64,000 bases of DNA, taken from NCBI GenBank assembly GCA_025153775.1, contig JAOALC010000004.1:1-64000 (forward strand), read 5' to 3'. The notes under the pieces are model-generated. The model searched no databases and was not told where the DNA came from. It worked only from the letters and a program-made list of their open reading frames with translations. This DNA comes from SAR92 clade bacterium H231 (lineage in GTDB: Bacteria > Pseudomonadota > Gammaproteobacteria > Pseudomonadales > Porticoccaceae). Shown one piece after another: positions 53,716-62,495 of the stretch. Each line of letters begins with the position of its first letter. Positions within the stretch are counted from its first letter, which is position 1. The translations under genes were made by a program, and so were the position numbers.

Positions 53716-55563
53716 CTAAGTAATATTCTTTATTGACGCCTCTATTTCATCGAGAATTGCGGCATCATCGATTGTTGCGGGTATTACCCAGGGCTTTCCC
53801 TCTGCAATCTTTTTTATGGTAGCCCGCAAAATCTTTCCTGACCTTGTTTTAGGTAGGCGATTCACGACCATACAAAATTTGAAAGCTGCAATCGGCCCAA
53901 TAGCATCCCGCACAAGTTGGATGGCTTCAACTTCAATTTCCTTGTGTGGTTTTAAAACCCCTGCATTTAATACAAGCAAGCCCAGTGGCAATTGGCCTTT
54001 TAACGCGTCATCTATACCCACTACAGCACACTCAGCAACATCTGGATGTGTGGCAAGCACTTCCTCAAACGCTCCTGTCGATAAACGATGGCCGGCAACA
54101 TTAATCACATCATCGGTACGCGACATTACAAACACATTGCCATTATCGTCTATATAACCCGCATCACCAGTTTCATAATAACCGGGAAAGCGGCCAAAAT
54201 AAGCCTCGCAGTAACGGGCATCTGCTTGCCATAAAGTAGTAAATGTACCCGGAGGCAGGGGCAGCTTAACTACCAGCGAGCCAATTTCACCTTCTTTTAC
54301 CTTGCCCCCATGATCAGACAGTACCTGAACCTGATAGCCAGGAACTGGCTTGCCCGGAGAACCCACCACGATATTGGGCGTTTCCAGTCCCAAACAGTTT
54401 GCACAAATTGACCAGCCAGTTTCGGTTTGCCACCAATGATCTATCACCGGAATCTGTAACTTTTCTGTTGCCCATTCGAGAGTGCTGGGATCGCAACGCT
54501 CACCCGCCAAAAATAGAGACTGAAGGCAAGTTAAGTCGTAACTCTGTAAATATTCCCCGGTGGGGTCTTCCTTCTTTATTGCCCGAAAAGCAGTGGGTGC
54601 AGTGAACAACACCTTTACCTGATACTCTGAAACAACCCGCCAAAAGGCTCCTGGGTCAGGAGTCCCAACAGGCTTGCCCTCATAAATAACTGTTGTATTG
54701 CCGTTAAATAAGGGTCCGTAAACAATATAAGAATGACCAACTACCCAACCTACATCAGATGCAGCCCAATAGACATCGCCCGGCTTAACGTTGTAAATAT
54801 TAGCCATACTCCATTTGAGCGAAACAATAGTGCCCCCTGTATCTCTAACAACACCTTTGGGCTGCCCTGTGGTCCCAGAGGTATAGAGAATATACAGAGG
54901 ATCGTTGGCATTGACTGGCACGCAGTCCACTGGCCTGGCTGAGGCTATGGTTTCATTCCAATCAAAATCCCTGTTCTCGTTGAGATCAGCCTGCATTTCA
55001 GCACGCTGCAGGATAATGCAGGCCTGAGGTTTATAAGAAGCCAGCTCTATCGCCTCATCCAGTAATGGCTTGTACTCTACAATCCGTGCAGGCTCCAATC
55101 CGCAGGATGCAGAAATAATCAGCTTGGGCTTGGCATCGTCAATGCGCTTCGCCAATTCATTACTAGCGAAGCCCCCAAAAACGACAGAGTGGATTGCCCC
55201 TATGCGAGCACAGGCCAGCATGGCGATCAACGCCTCAGGGACCATAGGCATATAGATAATGACGCGATCTCCCTTAGTGACACCACGCCTTGCAAAAGCA
55301 CCCGCAGCCTTTGCCACTAACTCTTGTAAATCAGCGTACGTAAGCTGACTTTTAACGTCGGTGACAGGGCTGTCAAAGATAACCGCCAATTGCTCACCGC
55401 GCCCTTGCTCAACATGAATATCTACAGCGTTGTAACAGGCATTAGTCACGCCATCTGGGAACCAGCGGGAAAAAGGTGGATTACTATCATCAAGCACAAT
55501 ATCTGGTGCTTTGTACCAAGCAATATTCTCCGCCGCAGATTTCCAGCGTTCAATATTATCCAT
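53716..55563 (-). CDS. prpE: Propionyl-CoA synthetase (acyl-CoA ligase)
   Basis: A 615-residue ANL-family ligase. YTSGTTGQPKGVV binds ATP phosphate, DVGWVVGHSY and WWQTETGW are core blocks, YYETGDAGY the hinge region, and KTRSGKILR holds the catalytic Lys. The start region with WF..G..N.CYN and the RDTGG after the P-loop fit PrpE rather than Acs. It makes propionyl-CoA or the CoA ester of another short acid, here likely the acid produced by the adjacent aldehyde dehydrogenase (13 bp upstream). Confidence 0.88.
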   Translation of the reverse strand: MDNIERWKSAAENIAWYKAPDIVLDDSNPPFSRWFPDGVTNACYNAVDIHVEQGRGEQLAVIFDSPVTDVKSQLTYADLQELVAKAAGAFARRGVTKGDRVIIYMPMVPEALIAMLACARIGAIHSVVFGGFASNELAKRIDDAKPKLIISASCGLEPARIVEYKPLLDEAIELASYKPQACIILQRAEMQADLNENRDFDWNETIASARPVDCVPVNANDPLYILYTSGTTGQPKGVVRDTGGTIVSLKWSMANIYNVKPGDVYWAASDVGWVVGHSYIVYGPLFNGNTTVIYEGKPVGTPDPGAFWRVVSEYQVKVLFTAPTAFRAIKKEDPTGEYLQSYDLTCLQSLFLAGERCDPSTLEWATEKLQIPVIDHWWQTETGWSICANCLGLETPNIVVGSPGKPVPGYQVQVLSDHGGKVKEGEIGSLVVKLPLPPGTFTTLWQADARYCEAYFGRFPGYYETGDAGYIDDNGNVFVMSRTDDVINVAGHRLSTGAFEEVLATHPDVAECAVVGIDDALKGQLPLGLLVLNAGVLKPHKEIEVEAIQLVRDAIGPIAAFKFCMVVNRLPKTRSGKILRATIKKIAEGKPWVIPATIDDAAILDEIEASIKNIT

Positions 55564-55576
55564 TGCTCAATAACCG

Positions 55577-57097
55577 CTAAAAGAAGCCAAGCGGGTTGAT
55601 GTCATAACTCACCAATAGGTTTTTGGTTTGCTGGTAATGCTCTAATGCTAGCTTGTGTGTCTCGCGACCTATACCAGACTTTTTATAACCACCAAATGCC
55701 GCATGAGCAGGATACGCATGGTAACAATTTGTCCATACACGGCCAGCTTGTATACCCCGCCCCATACGAAATGCTCGATTTATATCTCTGGTCCATACAC
55801 CTGCCCCTAGACCATATTCAGTATGATTGGCAATCGCGAGTGCCTCCTCTTCATCCTTAAACGTAGTAATTCCTAACGTCGGGCCAAAAATCTCTTCCTG
55901 GAAAACACGCATGTCGTTAGTCCCTTTCAGTAACGTCGGCTCAACATAGTAACCAGTGCCTAGATCGCCATCGATATTGGCTCTTTTACCCCCCAGAAGG
56001 AACTCGGCACCCTCCTCGCGAGCGATGTCCATATAGCTCAGTATTTTATCCATTTGCTGTTGAGAGGCCTGTGCACCCACCATGGTATCTGTGTCTAGGG
56101 GATTGCCCTGTTTAATATTTCGCGCACGCTCTAAAACCAGCTCAATAAAGTCATCATAAATACTCTCTTGAACCAGAGCCCGTGACGGACAGGTGCATAC
56201 CTCACCCTGATTGAAAAACCCTAACAATAACCCTTCAACGCACTTGCTTACATATTCATCTTCCTGAGACAGAATATCCTCGAAATAGATATTGGGGGAC
56301 TTACCACCCAGCTCTACGGTTGAAGGAATCAGACTACGCGCCGCATTTTCCAGTACAAGCTGACCTACAGCCGTTGAGCCTGTAAAAGCAATTTTTGCAA
56401 TACGCGAACTACAAGCCAGAGCATTACCAATTTCAGCACCGTAGCCATTCAGTATATTTAATACTCCTGGCGGTATCAGGTCAGCAATCAGCTCCATCAT
56501 CACCAATATTGACGTTGGCGTCTGCTCTGCTGGCTTTAGAATAATGCAGTTACCTGCGGCAAGCGCAGGCGCCAACTTCCAGGCAGCCATCAACAGAGGG
56601 AAGTTCCAGGGAATAATTTGTCCAACCACACCCAGTGGCTCATTGAAGTGATAGGCTACTGTTGCCGCATCAATATCAGCAGCGCTGCCTTCTTGAGCTC
56701 TAATACAGCCCGCAAAATAGCGAAAATGATCCACTACCAGTGGCAAGTCTGCGTTCAAAGTTTCACGGATACTTTTACCGTTATCCCAAGTTTCTACGTA
56801 GGCCAAGGCCTCTAAATTTGCCTCAATACGGTCAGCAATCTTAAGCAGCATGTTAGAGCGCTCAGTTGCTGAACTTTTACCCCAGCTAACAAAGGCATCA
56901 TGGGCAGCGTCTAAAGCTTTCTCAAGATCAGCCTCTGATGACCGGGCCACCTCGCAAAAGGGTTCCCCATTGACAGGGGACGGATTAGAGAAATACTCTC
57001 CTTTTGTCGGCGCAATCCATTCCCCTCCTATAAAATTTTCATAACGATTTTTAAAAGAAAATATGGACTCGTGGTTCCCAGGTGCTACATATATCAT
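55577..57097 (-). CDS. NAD-dependent aldehyde dehydrogenase (acetaldehyde DH, ExaC/AldB-like)
   Basis: A 506-residue aldehyde dehydrogenase. The N-terminal [12 protein letters not shown], active-site [27 protein letters not shown], and the C-terminal [14 protein letters not shown] end are characteristic of the ExaC/AldB acetaldehyde dehydrogenases. It should convert a short-chain aldehyde to the acid that PrpE activates. It begins the ALDH-prpE-metE-like unit; a 154-bp gap separates it from the SSS symporter gene. Confidence 0.9.
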   Translation of the reverse strand: MIYVAPGNHESIFSFKNRYENFIGGEWIAPTKGEYFSNPSPVNGEPFCEVARSSEADLEKALDAAHDAFVSWGKSSATERSNMLLKIADRIEANLEALAYVETWDNGKSIRETLNADLPLVVDHFRYFAGCIRAQEGSAADIDAATVAYHFNEPLGVVGQIIPWNFPLLMAAWKLAPALAAGNCIILKPAEQTPTSILVMMELIADLIPPGVLNILNGYGAEIGNALACSSRIAKIAFTGSTAVGQLVLENAARSLIPSTVELGGKSPNIYFEDILSQEDEYVSKCVEGLLLGFFNQGEVCTCPSRALVQESIYDDFIELVLERARNIKQGNPLDTDTMVGAQASQQQMDKILSYMDIAREEGAEFLLGGKRANIDGDLGTGYYVEPTLLKGTNDMRVFQEEIFGPTLGITTFKDEEEALAIANHTEYGLGAGVWTRDINRAFRMGRGIQAGRVWTNCYHAYPAHAAFGGYKKSGIGRETHKLALEHYQQTKNLLVSYDINPLGFF

Positions 57098-57251
57098 GTT
57101 ATACCCCCAACAGGTTTGGTTAGTATTATTTTGTTGTTGTTTTAAAACTCATTCTATAAATGCTGAAAAAAATATGATCGCCTAGATCACCATCTGCAAA
57201 GGCCCCAAACCTACAGCAACTTAGAACGCTGTCTTAGATTTAGTGCTATTG

Positions 57252-58865
57252 CTAAATCAACTGATTAAATAAATACAAAGCGACAACTGTCCCGACAAAA
57301 TACACAAGCAACCAATAGGTTTGCTTGTCAATGCGACCAGGCACTAGGTACCAACCATTTTCCTTTTCAGGAAGGCGGTTCTCGGAAAAATATTGCTTTT
57401 GACCCTGAACACTGTATCTGGAGTATTCAGCTTGTCGGCCATCAATTATTAAGCTGGCACCAATCGAGACGCTTATATTGACAATACCGCCTATTGCGCA
57501 ATACCAGGGCCAGGCGATATCTGTATTCGACGCGACCCACCAGAGTACACCAAAGCCAGCGATCACTCCGGTTATTAGACCTTTCTCAGTTGTGTGTTTT
57601 GAGAAAAATCCTAGACCAAACATAGCCAGTTTAGCGCCCACAAAATAGGACCCGACTTTACTAAGAGTCTCTAAAACCGAGCCGTTACTTTTCGTATACA
57701 TAAAGGCTGGAATGATAATCGCTAGCGCCCAGAAAATAGTAAATAGCCGTGACGCCGCAAGATAATGCGCCGAAGTGGAATCAGCTTTGACATATTTCTG
57801 GTAAAAATCGATGGTGGTTACTGTCGACATTGAATTAAATGCAGAGTCAAGACTAGACATGGACGCTGCTATCACTGCGGCGGCAATAATCCCCATTAGT
57901 CCTGGAATCGCCAGAGAAGAGGCAAAGTCCAGGATAATAGTATTGCCATTGTCGAAATCGCGGCCACCGTAGTAGCTGTAAAATAGTATACCGAGCAAGA
58001 AAAATAGAAAGTATATGAAGATGGCAAGGTAGCCCATCATTAAAAAGGACTTTTTTGCATCCCCAATATTCTTAGATGCTAGAGTGCGTTGCACCATCAT
58101 CTGATTAGCACCGTAGACGGTTATATGAAAAAGCGTCATAGCGATAACACCGGTCCATACGGTGCTGACCTGTGTTGTATCGAAACTAAAATTTAGGGGA
58201 TTCGTTTTACCCTCAGTCTTCAAGATCTCCAGGGTTTCACCCAGAGGTAGGCTTAGGTTATTGATTAGGGATACCGTGATGATGAGCGCACCGATCAATA
58301 ATATAAACGCCTGTATAACGTCTGTCCAAATTACTGCTGCCAGACCACCCATAATGGTATAAACAAGCGCTATAAGCGTGATAATAATAATGGCATAAAC
58401 GACAGGCATTCCTGTAATGAACTCGAGAACCAGTGCTGTGGCATACAGAACGGCTGCCGAGGTAAGCGTTTGGGATACCAGAAAAATAGCAGCAATGAGG
58501 CTTCGTGACGTGGGACCAAAACGCTTCTCTAGATATTCGTATATAGAGGCAACACCACTATTGAAAAAGAATGGGAGAAAAACCGCAATAACAATGAAAA
58601 TAACCAGTGGGTAGTTGAGGTGAATGGCAATAACACTCAGCCCCTCGGTGTAGGCCCAGGCAGGCCCACCAAGAAATGACAGCGCGCTTACATAGGTAGC
58701 GACAACTGAAATACCGATAGCCCACCAAGGAATATTTCGCTGCCCGACAAAAAAATCATCTGCAGTTGTGACTTTTTTACTAAGTACAAATCCAAGAACG
58801 ACATTTGCACAAAGATAGGCTCCCAAGACCAGCCAATTTATTAAACCAAATGCTTGTAGTTCCAT
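57252..58865 (-). CDS. Sodium:solute symporter (SSS family)
   Basis: A 537-residue protein with about 13 spans. VVATYVSALSFLGGPAWAYTEG and the YEYLEKRFG motif are typical of the SSS family; AAVIAASMSSLDSAFNSMST carries the sodium-site Ser/Thr residues. It imports an organic solute with Na+. It sits between the second SnoaL gene (26 bp upstream) and the ALDH gene, so it likely carries the island's substrate or its breakdown product. Confidence 0.9.
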   Translation of the reverse strand: MELQAFGLINWLVLGAYLCANVVLGFVLSKKVTTADDFFVGQRNIPWWAIGISVVATYVSALSFLGGPAWAYTEGLSVIAIHLNYPLVIFIVIAVFLPFFFNSGVASIYEYLEKRFGPTSRSLIAAIFLVSQTLTSAAVLYATALVLEFITGMPVVYAIIIITLIALVYTIMGGLAAVIWTDVIQAFILLIGALIITVSLINNLSLPLGETLEILKTEGKTNPLNFSFDTTQVSTVWTGVIAMTLFHITVYGANQMMVQRTLASKNIGDAKKSFLMMGYLAIFIYFLFFLLGILFYSYYGGRDFDNGNTIILDFASSLAIPGLMGIIAAAVIAASMSSLDSAFNSMSTVTTIDFYQKYVKADSTSAHYLAASRLFTIFWALAIIIPAFMYTKSNGSVLETLSKVGSYFVGAKLAMFGLGFFSKHTTEKGLITGVIAGFGVLWWVASNTDIAWPWYCAIGGIVNISVSIGASLIIDGRQAEYSRYSVQGQKQYFSENRLPEKENGWYLVPGRIDKQTYWLLVYFVGTVVALYLFNQLI

Positions 58866-58891
58866 ATTTTTTCTTCTTTTTTTATAGGTTT

Positions 58892-59956
58892 TTAATCCGC
58901 GATGTTTAACCTGGCGCGATAAATTTGAACTAGGATAGACAGCTCATCAAAGATAGTCCATTCCTCAGCAATGAGCCCATCGATGATCCTGAATTGGCTC
59001 TCTCCCAAAATGAGTAGAGGAGCTCCTGCTGGCTCACCATAAAGACCGGCACCCCCATGATTCCCCGTTATAGTCCAACGAACCGCGACATCTTGGCCAC
59101 CATTATCATTCGGTCTAGAGCAGCAATAATCATGGGAGAATTTAAGTTGCGTGACAGTGCCTATTATTTGAGCATAAAAGGCTGCAATTTCTTCGCGTCC
59201 TTTCAATGTTTGGTTTCTTGAGCAGTGCAATAAAGCATCGTTTGAATAGCTTTGAAAAACATCACCGAGCAATCTAGCATTCCAGATGTTTTGCAATAAG
59301 GCTTCGATAAAACCTTCGGAATCATCGGAGCTGCACCCTAAAAATGGCTGACGTTCATGGGTAACACTTTGTTGCACTCGATTGAGCTCAGATTGATTCC
59401 AATCTTTGAGTCGCTGCTGTATTGGTATCGCCGCTTTTTCCCTAGCGACCTGATGGACATCGAAGCCAAGCTCCTCTGCAAGGGCATAGTTATCACGAAC
59501 CAGCCATTCTTCGATTATTTTATTATCTTTGACAATACAATGAGCAATCACCAAAAAAGTCGTTTCCATATTGGTTGCGGGGCCCATGTCGCTGCCACCG
59601 AGGTTGGTCATCGATGTTTTGATCAGATGGGACGTATGGTACCCATCAATATCGTTACCACCCCAGACCACATTCTCAGCCTGAAGGGTTCTATCAGGAA
59701 AACTTGCTAAGGTAGAGAGTGTATTTTGCGTTACTTCTTCGGCACCAATGGTAATACCAGACATTGTGTAGACTGGACAGTCATCGGAGTAATAGTCATA
59801 GCAAAGCCCTATTTGCTTACCTTCCCAGATTCGGTAGGTAATGCGCAGGATATAGTCAACGATATCGGTGAATTCATCGTCAAAACCAGCCATAGGAGAT
59901 TTATGCGATTTAACCTTACTTGGAGCGCTATCGAAGTGATGTTGCATTCTATCCAT
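58892..59956 (-). CDS. Two-domain SnoaL-like (NTF2-fold) protein B
   Basis: A 354-residue protein with two NTF2/SnoaL-like halves. The first (to ~165) shows WEGKQIGLCYDYYSDDCPVY and EEWLVRDNYALAEELGFDVH; the second (~205-350) shows WNARLLGDVFQSYSNDALLH, GREEIAAFYAQIIG and IAEEWTIFDELSILVQIYR. Same architecture as the protein at 44231 but clearly diverged. Role unknown; probably handles an intermediate of the same pathway. It is 42 bp after the bicupin gene. Confidence 0.76.
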   Translation of the reverse strand: MDRMQHHFDSAPSKVKSHKSPMAGFDDEFTDIVDYILRITYRIWEGKQIGLCYDYYSDDCPVYTMSGITIGAEEVTQNTLSTLASFPDRTLQAENVVWGGNDIDGYHTSHLIKTSMTNLGGSDMGPATNMETTFLVIAHCIVKDNKIIEEWLVRDNYALAEELGFDVHQVAREKAAIPIQQRLKDWNQSELNRVQQSVTHERQPFLGCSSDDSEGFIEALLQNIWNARLLGDVFQSYSNDALLHCSRNQTLKGREEIAAFYAQIIGTVTQLKFSHDYCCSRPNDNGGQDVAVRWTITGNHGGAGLYGEPAGAPLLILGESQFRIIDGLIAEEWTIFDELSILVQIYRARLNIAD

Positions 59957-59998
59957 AATTATTTGTCTCTAAAATCCTAGTGCAGGTAAACCGCATTT

Positions 59999-61027
59999 TC
60001 AGAAAAAATTTGCGGCGCTTGGCTGATCTCCGCCCCGCAGAACTATTATGTCGGCTGCTTCATTGCCCTCATTGGTAAAGCCTCTAACTAAGTCAATTGG
60101 GCAGGTGAATAAATCGCCAGCACCTAGCGTGAAGGAACCCTCTTCCGTGCTGACCTTAAGGCTGCCACGATGGACAAATAAAACCTCTGGCTCCTGTCGA
60201 CTATGCTTGCCAATGGTTGCGCCAGGATCAAGCATTAATCGGCGCAGTTGAAAGTTATGTGGTCGACTGATCTTGCCGGCGGGCATACCCTCACTATGGG
60301 AGTAGCCGCCAATAACAGCAAACTCTCTTACTCCACTGTCATTGGTAAGACCTCCAGCACCATGGCTGCGAAGGTCGATATGGCGACTGACATTTTTGGC
60401 CATATCTTCCATGGTCAACGTTTTGAATGCCTTAAGCTCTTCGCCGCTGACAGGTTCGTGCAGTGGTTGATCGTCAGGGACAGATTGCCCTGCAAGAGTA
60501 TCGATTAGCCGACCATCATGCAGCAAGACTAACCCATGTTTGCTTGCTTCTTCAAACACATAAGGTGCCCAGGTGACTCTGCCCGATGTGCCGTTTGGTA
60601 GATGGCCCAATACGCTGAATAAAAAGCCGTTATCATCGCCCACATTTTCAAAACCGCGAAACAATTGCATAGGAATAGAAATTGTATCACCACTGTTTAG
60701 CACGACCTCTCCATCACCCCCGTCCTCGCCCCAGGTAAACTTCCATTGCCCCCTATGAACAACAAACACCTCCTCTGTGTCGTGACTATGATGAGAGTTT
60801 TTGCAGCCTGTTGGCTGGCGTGCTGCGCCAACATCAAAGCCATGAGGGGTGCTTATATGCACTACTTGCGATGGGTTTTCTGCTACGCCACTACCAATCA
60901 GACAGAAATTTTCTTTCTGGTCGCTTCCGGGCGAGCGAGCATCGATGAAGGCAGTCTTACAGGGTACGAGTTCACTGCCTCGCAAAATAAAAGATTTAAG
61001 GCTGTCAATTTCAGAAATTTGAGTCAT
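59999..61027 (-). CDS. Bicupin protein
   Basis: A 342-residue protein with two cupin barrels. Cupin 1 (~75-150): HHSHDTEEVFVVHRGQWKF, with metal-binding His/His/Glu, and GDTISIPMQLFRGFEN. Cupin 2 (~255-335): GKHSRQEPEVLFVHRGSLKV and GDLFTCPIDLVRGFTN. The layout resembles gentisate dioxygenase-type bicupins, so it could be a ring-cleaving or related oxygenase, but a sensing or isomerase role is possible. ATG 61027 is used; an in-frame TTG lies 4 codons upstream. First gene of the leftward unit, behind a TTCGAA operator. Confidence 0.8.
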   Translation of the reverse strand: MTQISEIDSLKSFILRGSELVPCKTAFIDARSPGSDQKENFCLIGSGVAENPSQVVHISTPHGFDVGAARQPTGCKNSHHSHDTEEVFVVHRGQWKFTWGEDGGDGEVVLNSGDTISIPMQLFRGFENVGDDNGFLFSVLGHLPNGTSGRVTWAPYVFEEASKHGLVLLHDGRLIDTLAGQSVPDDQPLHEPVSGEELKAFKTLTMEDMAKNVSRHIDLRSHGAGGLTNDSGVREFAVIGGYSHSEGMPAGKISRPHNFQLRRLMLDPGATIGKHSRQEPEVLFVHRGSLKVSTEEGSFTLGAGDLFTCPIDLVRGFTNEGNEAADIIVLRGGDQPSAANFF

Positions 61028-61066
61028 TAGAATATGCAAACCATAAGTTTCAAAAGGTATGTGGTG

Positions 61067-61095
61067 ATGGTATTGTACTTCGAATGCAAAAGCAA
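61067..61095 (-). promoter_or_regulatory. Bicupin promoter with TTCGAA operator filling the spacer
   Basis: Minus strand: -35 TTGCTT (61095-61090), a 17-bp spacer that is exactly TTGCATTCGAAGTACAA (61089-61073), and -10 TACCAT (61072-61067). The spacer is identical, base for base, to a site ahead of the TonB receptor gene at 62365-62381. Confidence 0.68.
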
Positions 61096-61251
61096 CATCT
61101 GATCTAGGCTTTGCGTAGCTTGCAGAAATTGGCTCATTTGTTTAGCTCAATCGTGATCATAGCCCATATACCTCCGGCTTTGGGAGCACCACCCTTAGGG
61201 GGTTGGCATGGATTGATAAACGCATATTTTTTACACCGAATCCAGCATTGA

Positions 61252-62187
61252 CTAATCTTGCGGCCTGTCTTGGGACCTCATAACACGCCGGAATAATTCA
61301 ATATCTCTTCTTATTGCCCGCTGCAAATTGTCGCCCGTAAAAAGGTGGTTTGTACTCTGATATAGATATAGCGTGCTAGGATTTTCTAACTGCTCGAGTT
61401 GCCGAGCGATTAGCACAGAACCTTCGTATGCTGTTGCTGGGTCACCCTCAGCGTGATGAATGTTCATGGGGCTATAGATCTGCTCGAGCTGAAGTTGGAG
61501 CTGGCCGAACGGGTCTGACTTACTCTGTCGCGCTCCGGCAATGACCGCTGCCGGAACATAGGTAGACCAAATACTGGCTCCTTTCAGTCTATCTCCTAGG
61601 GCTGCAGCAGCGAGGAGCGTTACCTGCCCTCCCATAGAGTGGCCAAGCATAAATAATTCCTGCATATTGCCGAGGTCCGTGCCTTCAAGGGCGGCTATCA
61701 CTCCCAACACATCTCGGGCATACCAGTTAGGAGAGTCTTCTCGGAGTGTAAATTCAGCGCCTGCAGAATCATTGTGGCCACGGTAATCAGGAGCGATGAC
61801 TAAAAACCCTTGACGCGCCAAAGCCTGAGGTATCTCGCGATAATAATCACCAGGGCGGTCATTAGCGCCGTCTTCGCTGCGCCGACCATTCATGAAGGGC
61901 TCAGGATGAAAGCCATGATTAAATATAATCACTGGCCAGCCGGCCGCTGGCATTCCATCCTCGGGCTGCAATATAAGAGTGTATTGAATTAAGCCGTCAA
62001 CACTGAACTTTCCCACGAGAGCAGAAAGCCCTTGCAAAGATCTTGCTAAGGGATTCTTCTTTATAGATATAAACTCAGTTTTGGCAATTGGTGGTAACTT
62101 AGTTATGTACTCAGATTGAGCCATACTGCTCAAAAGCATAACACTAAAAAATAGGGAATTAGCGACCAACGTCCGTAGTAAGACCAT
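61252..62187 (-). CDS. Secreted alpha/beta hydrolase
   Basis: A 311-residue exported enzyme. The signal peptide is TLVANSLFFSVMLLSSMAQS. Core motifs: VIIFNHGFHPEP (oxyanion), DYRGHNDSAG, nucleophile Ser in GHSMGGQVT, acid in HHAEGDPATAYE and final His in STNHLF. It hydrolyses an ester or lactone outside the cytoplasm. I chose ATG 62187 with GGAGGG upstream; a frame extension to 62247 lacks support and would bury the signal. It is divergent from the TonB receptor. The 224-bp gap between this gene and the bicupin (61028-61251) holds only the bicupin promoter. Confidence 0.84.
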   Translation of the reverse strand: MVLLRTLVANSLFFSVMLLSSMAQSEYITKLPPIAKTEFISIKKNPLARSLQGLSALVGKFSVDGLIQYTLILQPEDGMPAAGWPVIIFNHGFHPEPFMNGRRSEDGANDRPGDYYREIPQALARQGFLVIAPDYRGHNDSAGAEFTLREDSPNWYARDVLGVIAALEGTDLGNMQELFMLGHSMGGQVTLLAAAALGDRLKGASIWSTYVPAAVIAGARQSKSDPFGQLQLQLEQIYSPMNIHHAEGDPATAYEGSVLIARQLEQLENPSTLYLYQSTNHLFTGDNLQRAIRRDIELFRRVMRSQDRPQD

Positions 62188-62228
62188 GAACACAGCCCTC
62201 CAAATTCGATATGCAGCAAAGTATGCTA

Positions 62229-62241
62229 GCTTCGAAGTCAA
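62229..62241. promoter_or_regulatory. TTCGAA-type site upstream of the secreted hydrolase
   Basis: GCTTCGAAGTCAA at 62229-62241, with TTCGAA at 62231-62236, 44 bp before the hydrolase start. It shares TTCGAAGTCAA with the right half of the 47740 palindrome, including the TTGACT on the minus strand. It is one of two such sites in the 308-bp hydrolase/receptor gap (62188-62495). Confidence 0.5.
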
Positions 62242-62353
62242 AAACATTCAAGAACCCTGCCTTTTCAACCCAAGAAAAAATGCATTACCGGCAAAAAATC
62301 AAAGAAACCACAAAATCAATAGCTAAAATTAGGGAAAAACCGACCAAATTATC

Positions 62354-62382
62354 TTGACTCAGGCTTGCATTCGAAGTACAAA
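62354..62382 (+). promoter_or_regulatory. TonB receptor promoter with TTCGAA operator
   Basis: TTGACT at 62354-62359 and TACAAA at 62377-62382, 17 bp apart; the operator TTGCATTCGAAGTACAA (62365-62381) overlaps spacer and -10. A leader of roughly 100 nt would precede the receptor start. Confidence 0.55.
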
Positions 62383-62495
62383 GCAGATAGTCCTGAAGAG
62401 GTTTTTAAGCTTCTTGGGCGGTTTGGGGGAGCCGATAGAACGCAATCCCGACTTTTGACACTCAAAATATTGATAAAACAATTTGGGAGAGCAAC

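Noticed and set aside
59999-61027. DMSP lyase (cupin type DddL/Q/W)
   Set aside because: Those are small single-cupin proteins; this is a 342-residue bicupin closer to gentisate dioxygenase-type proteins, with no DMSP transporter.
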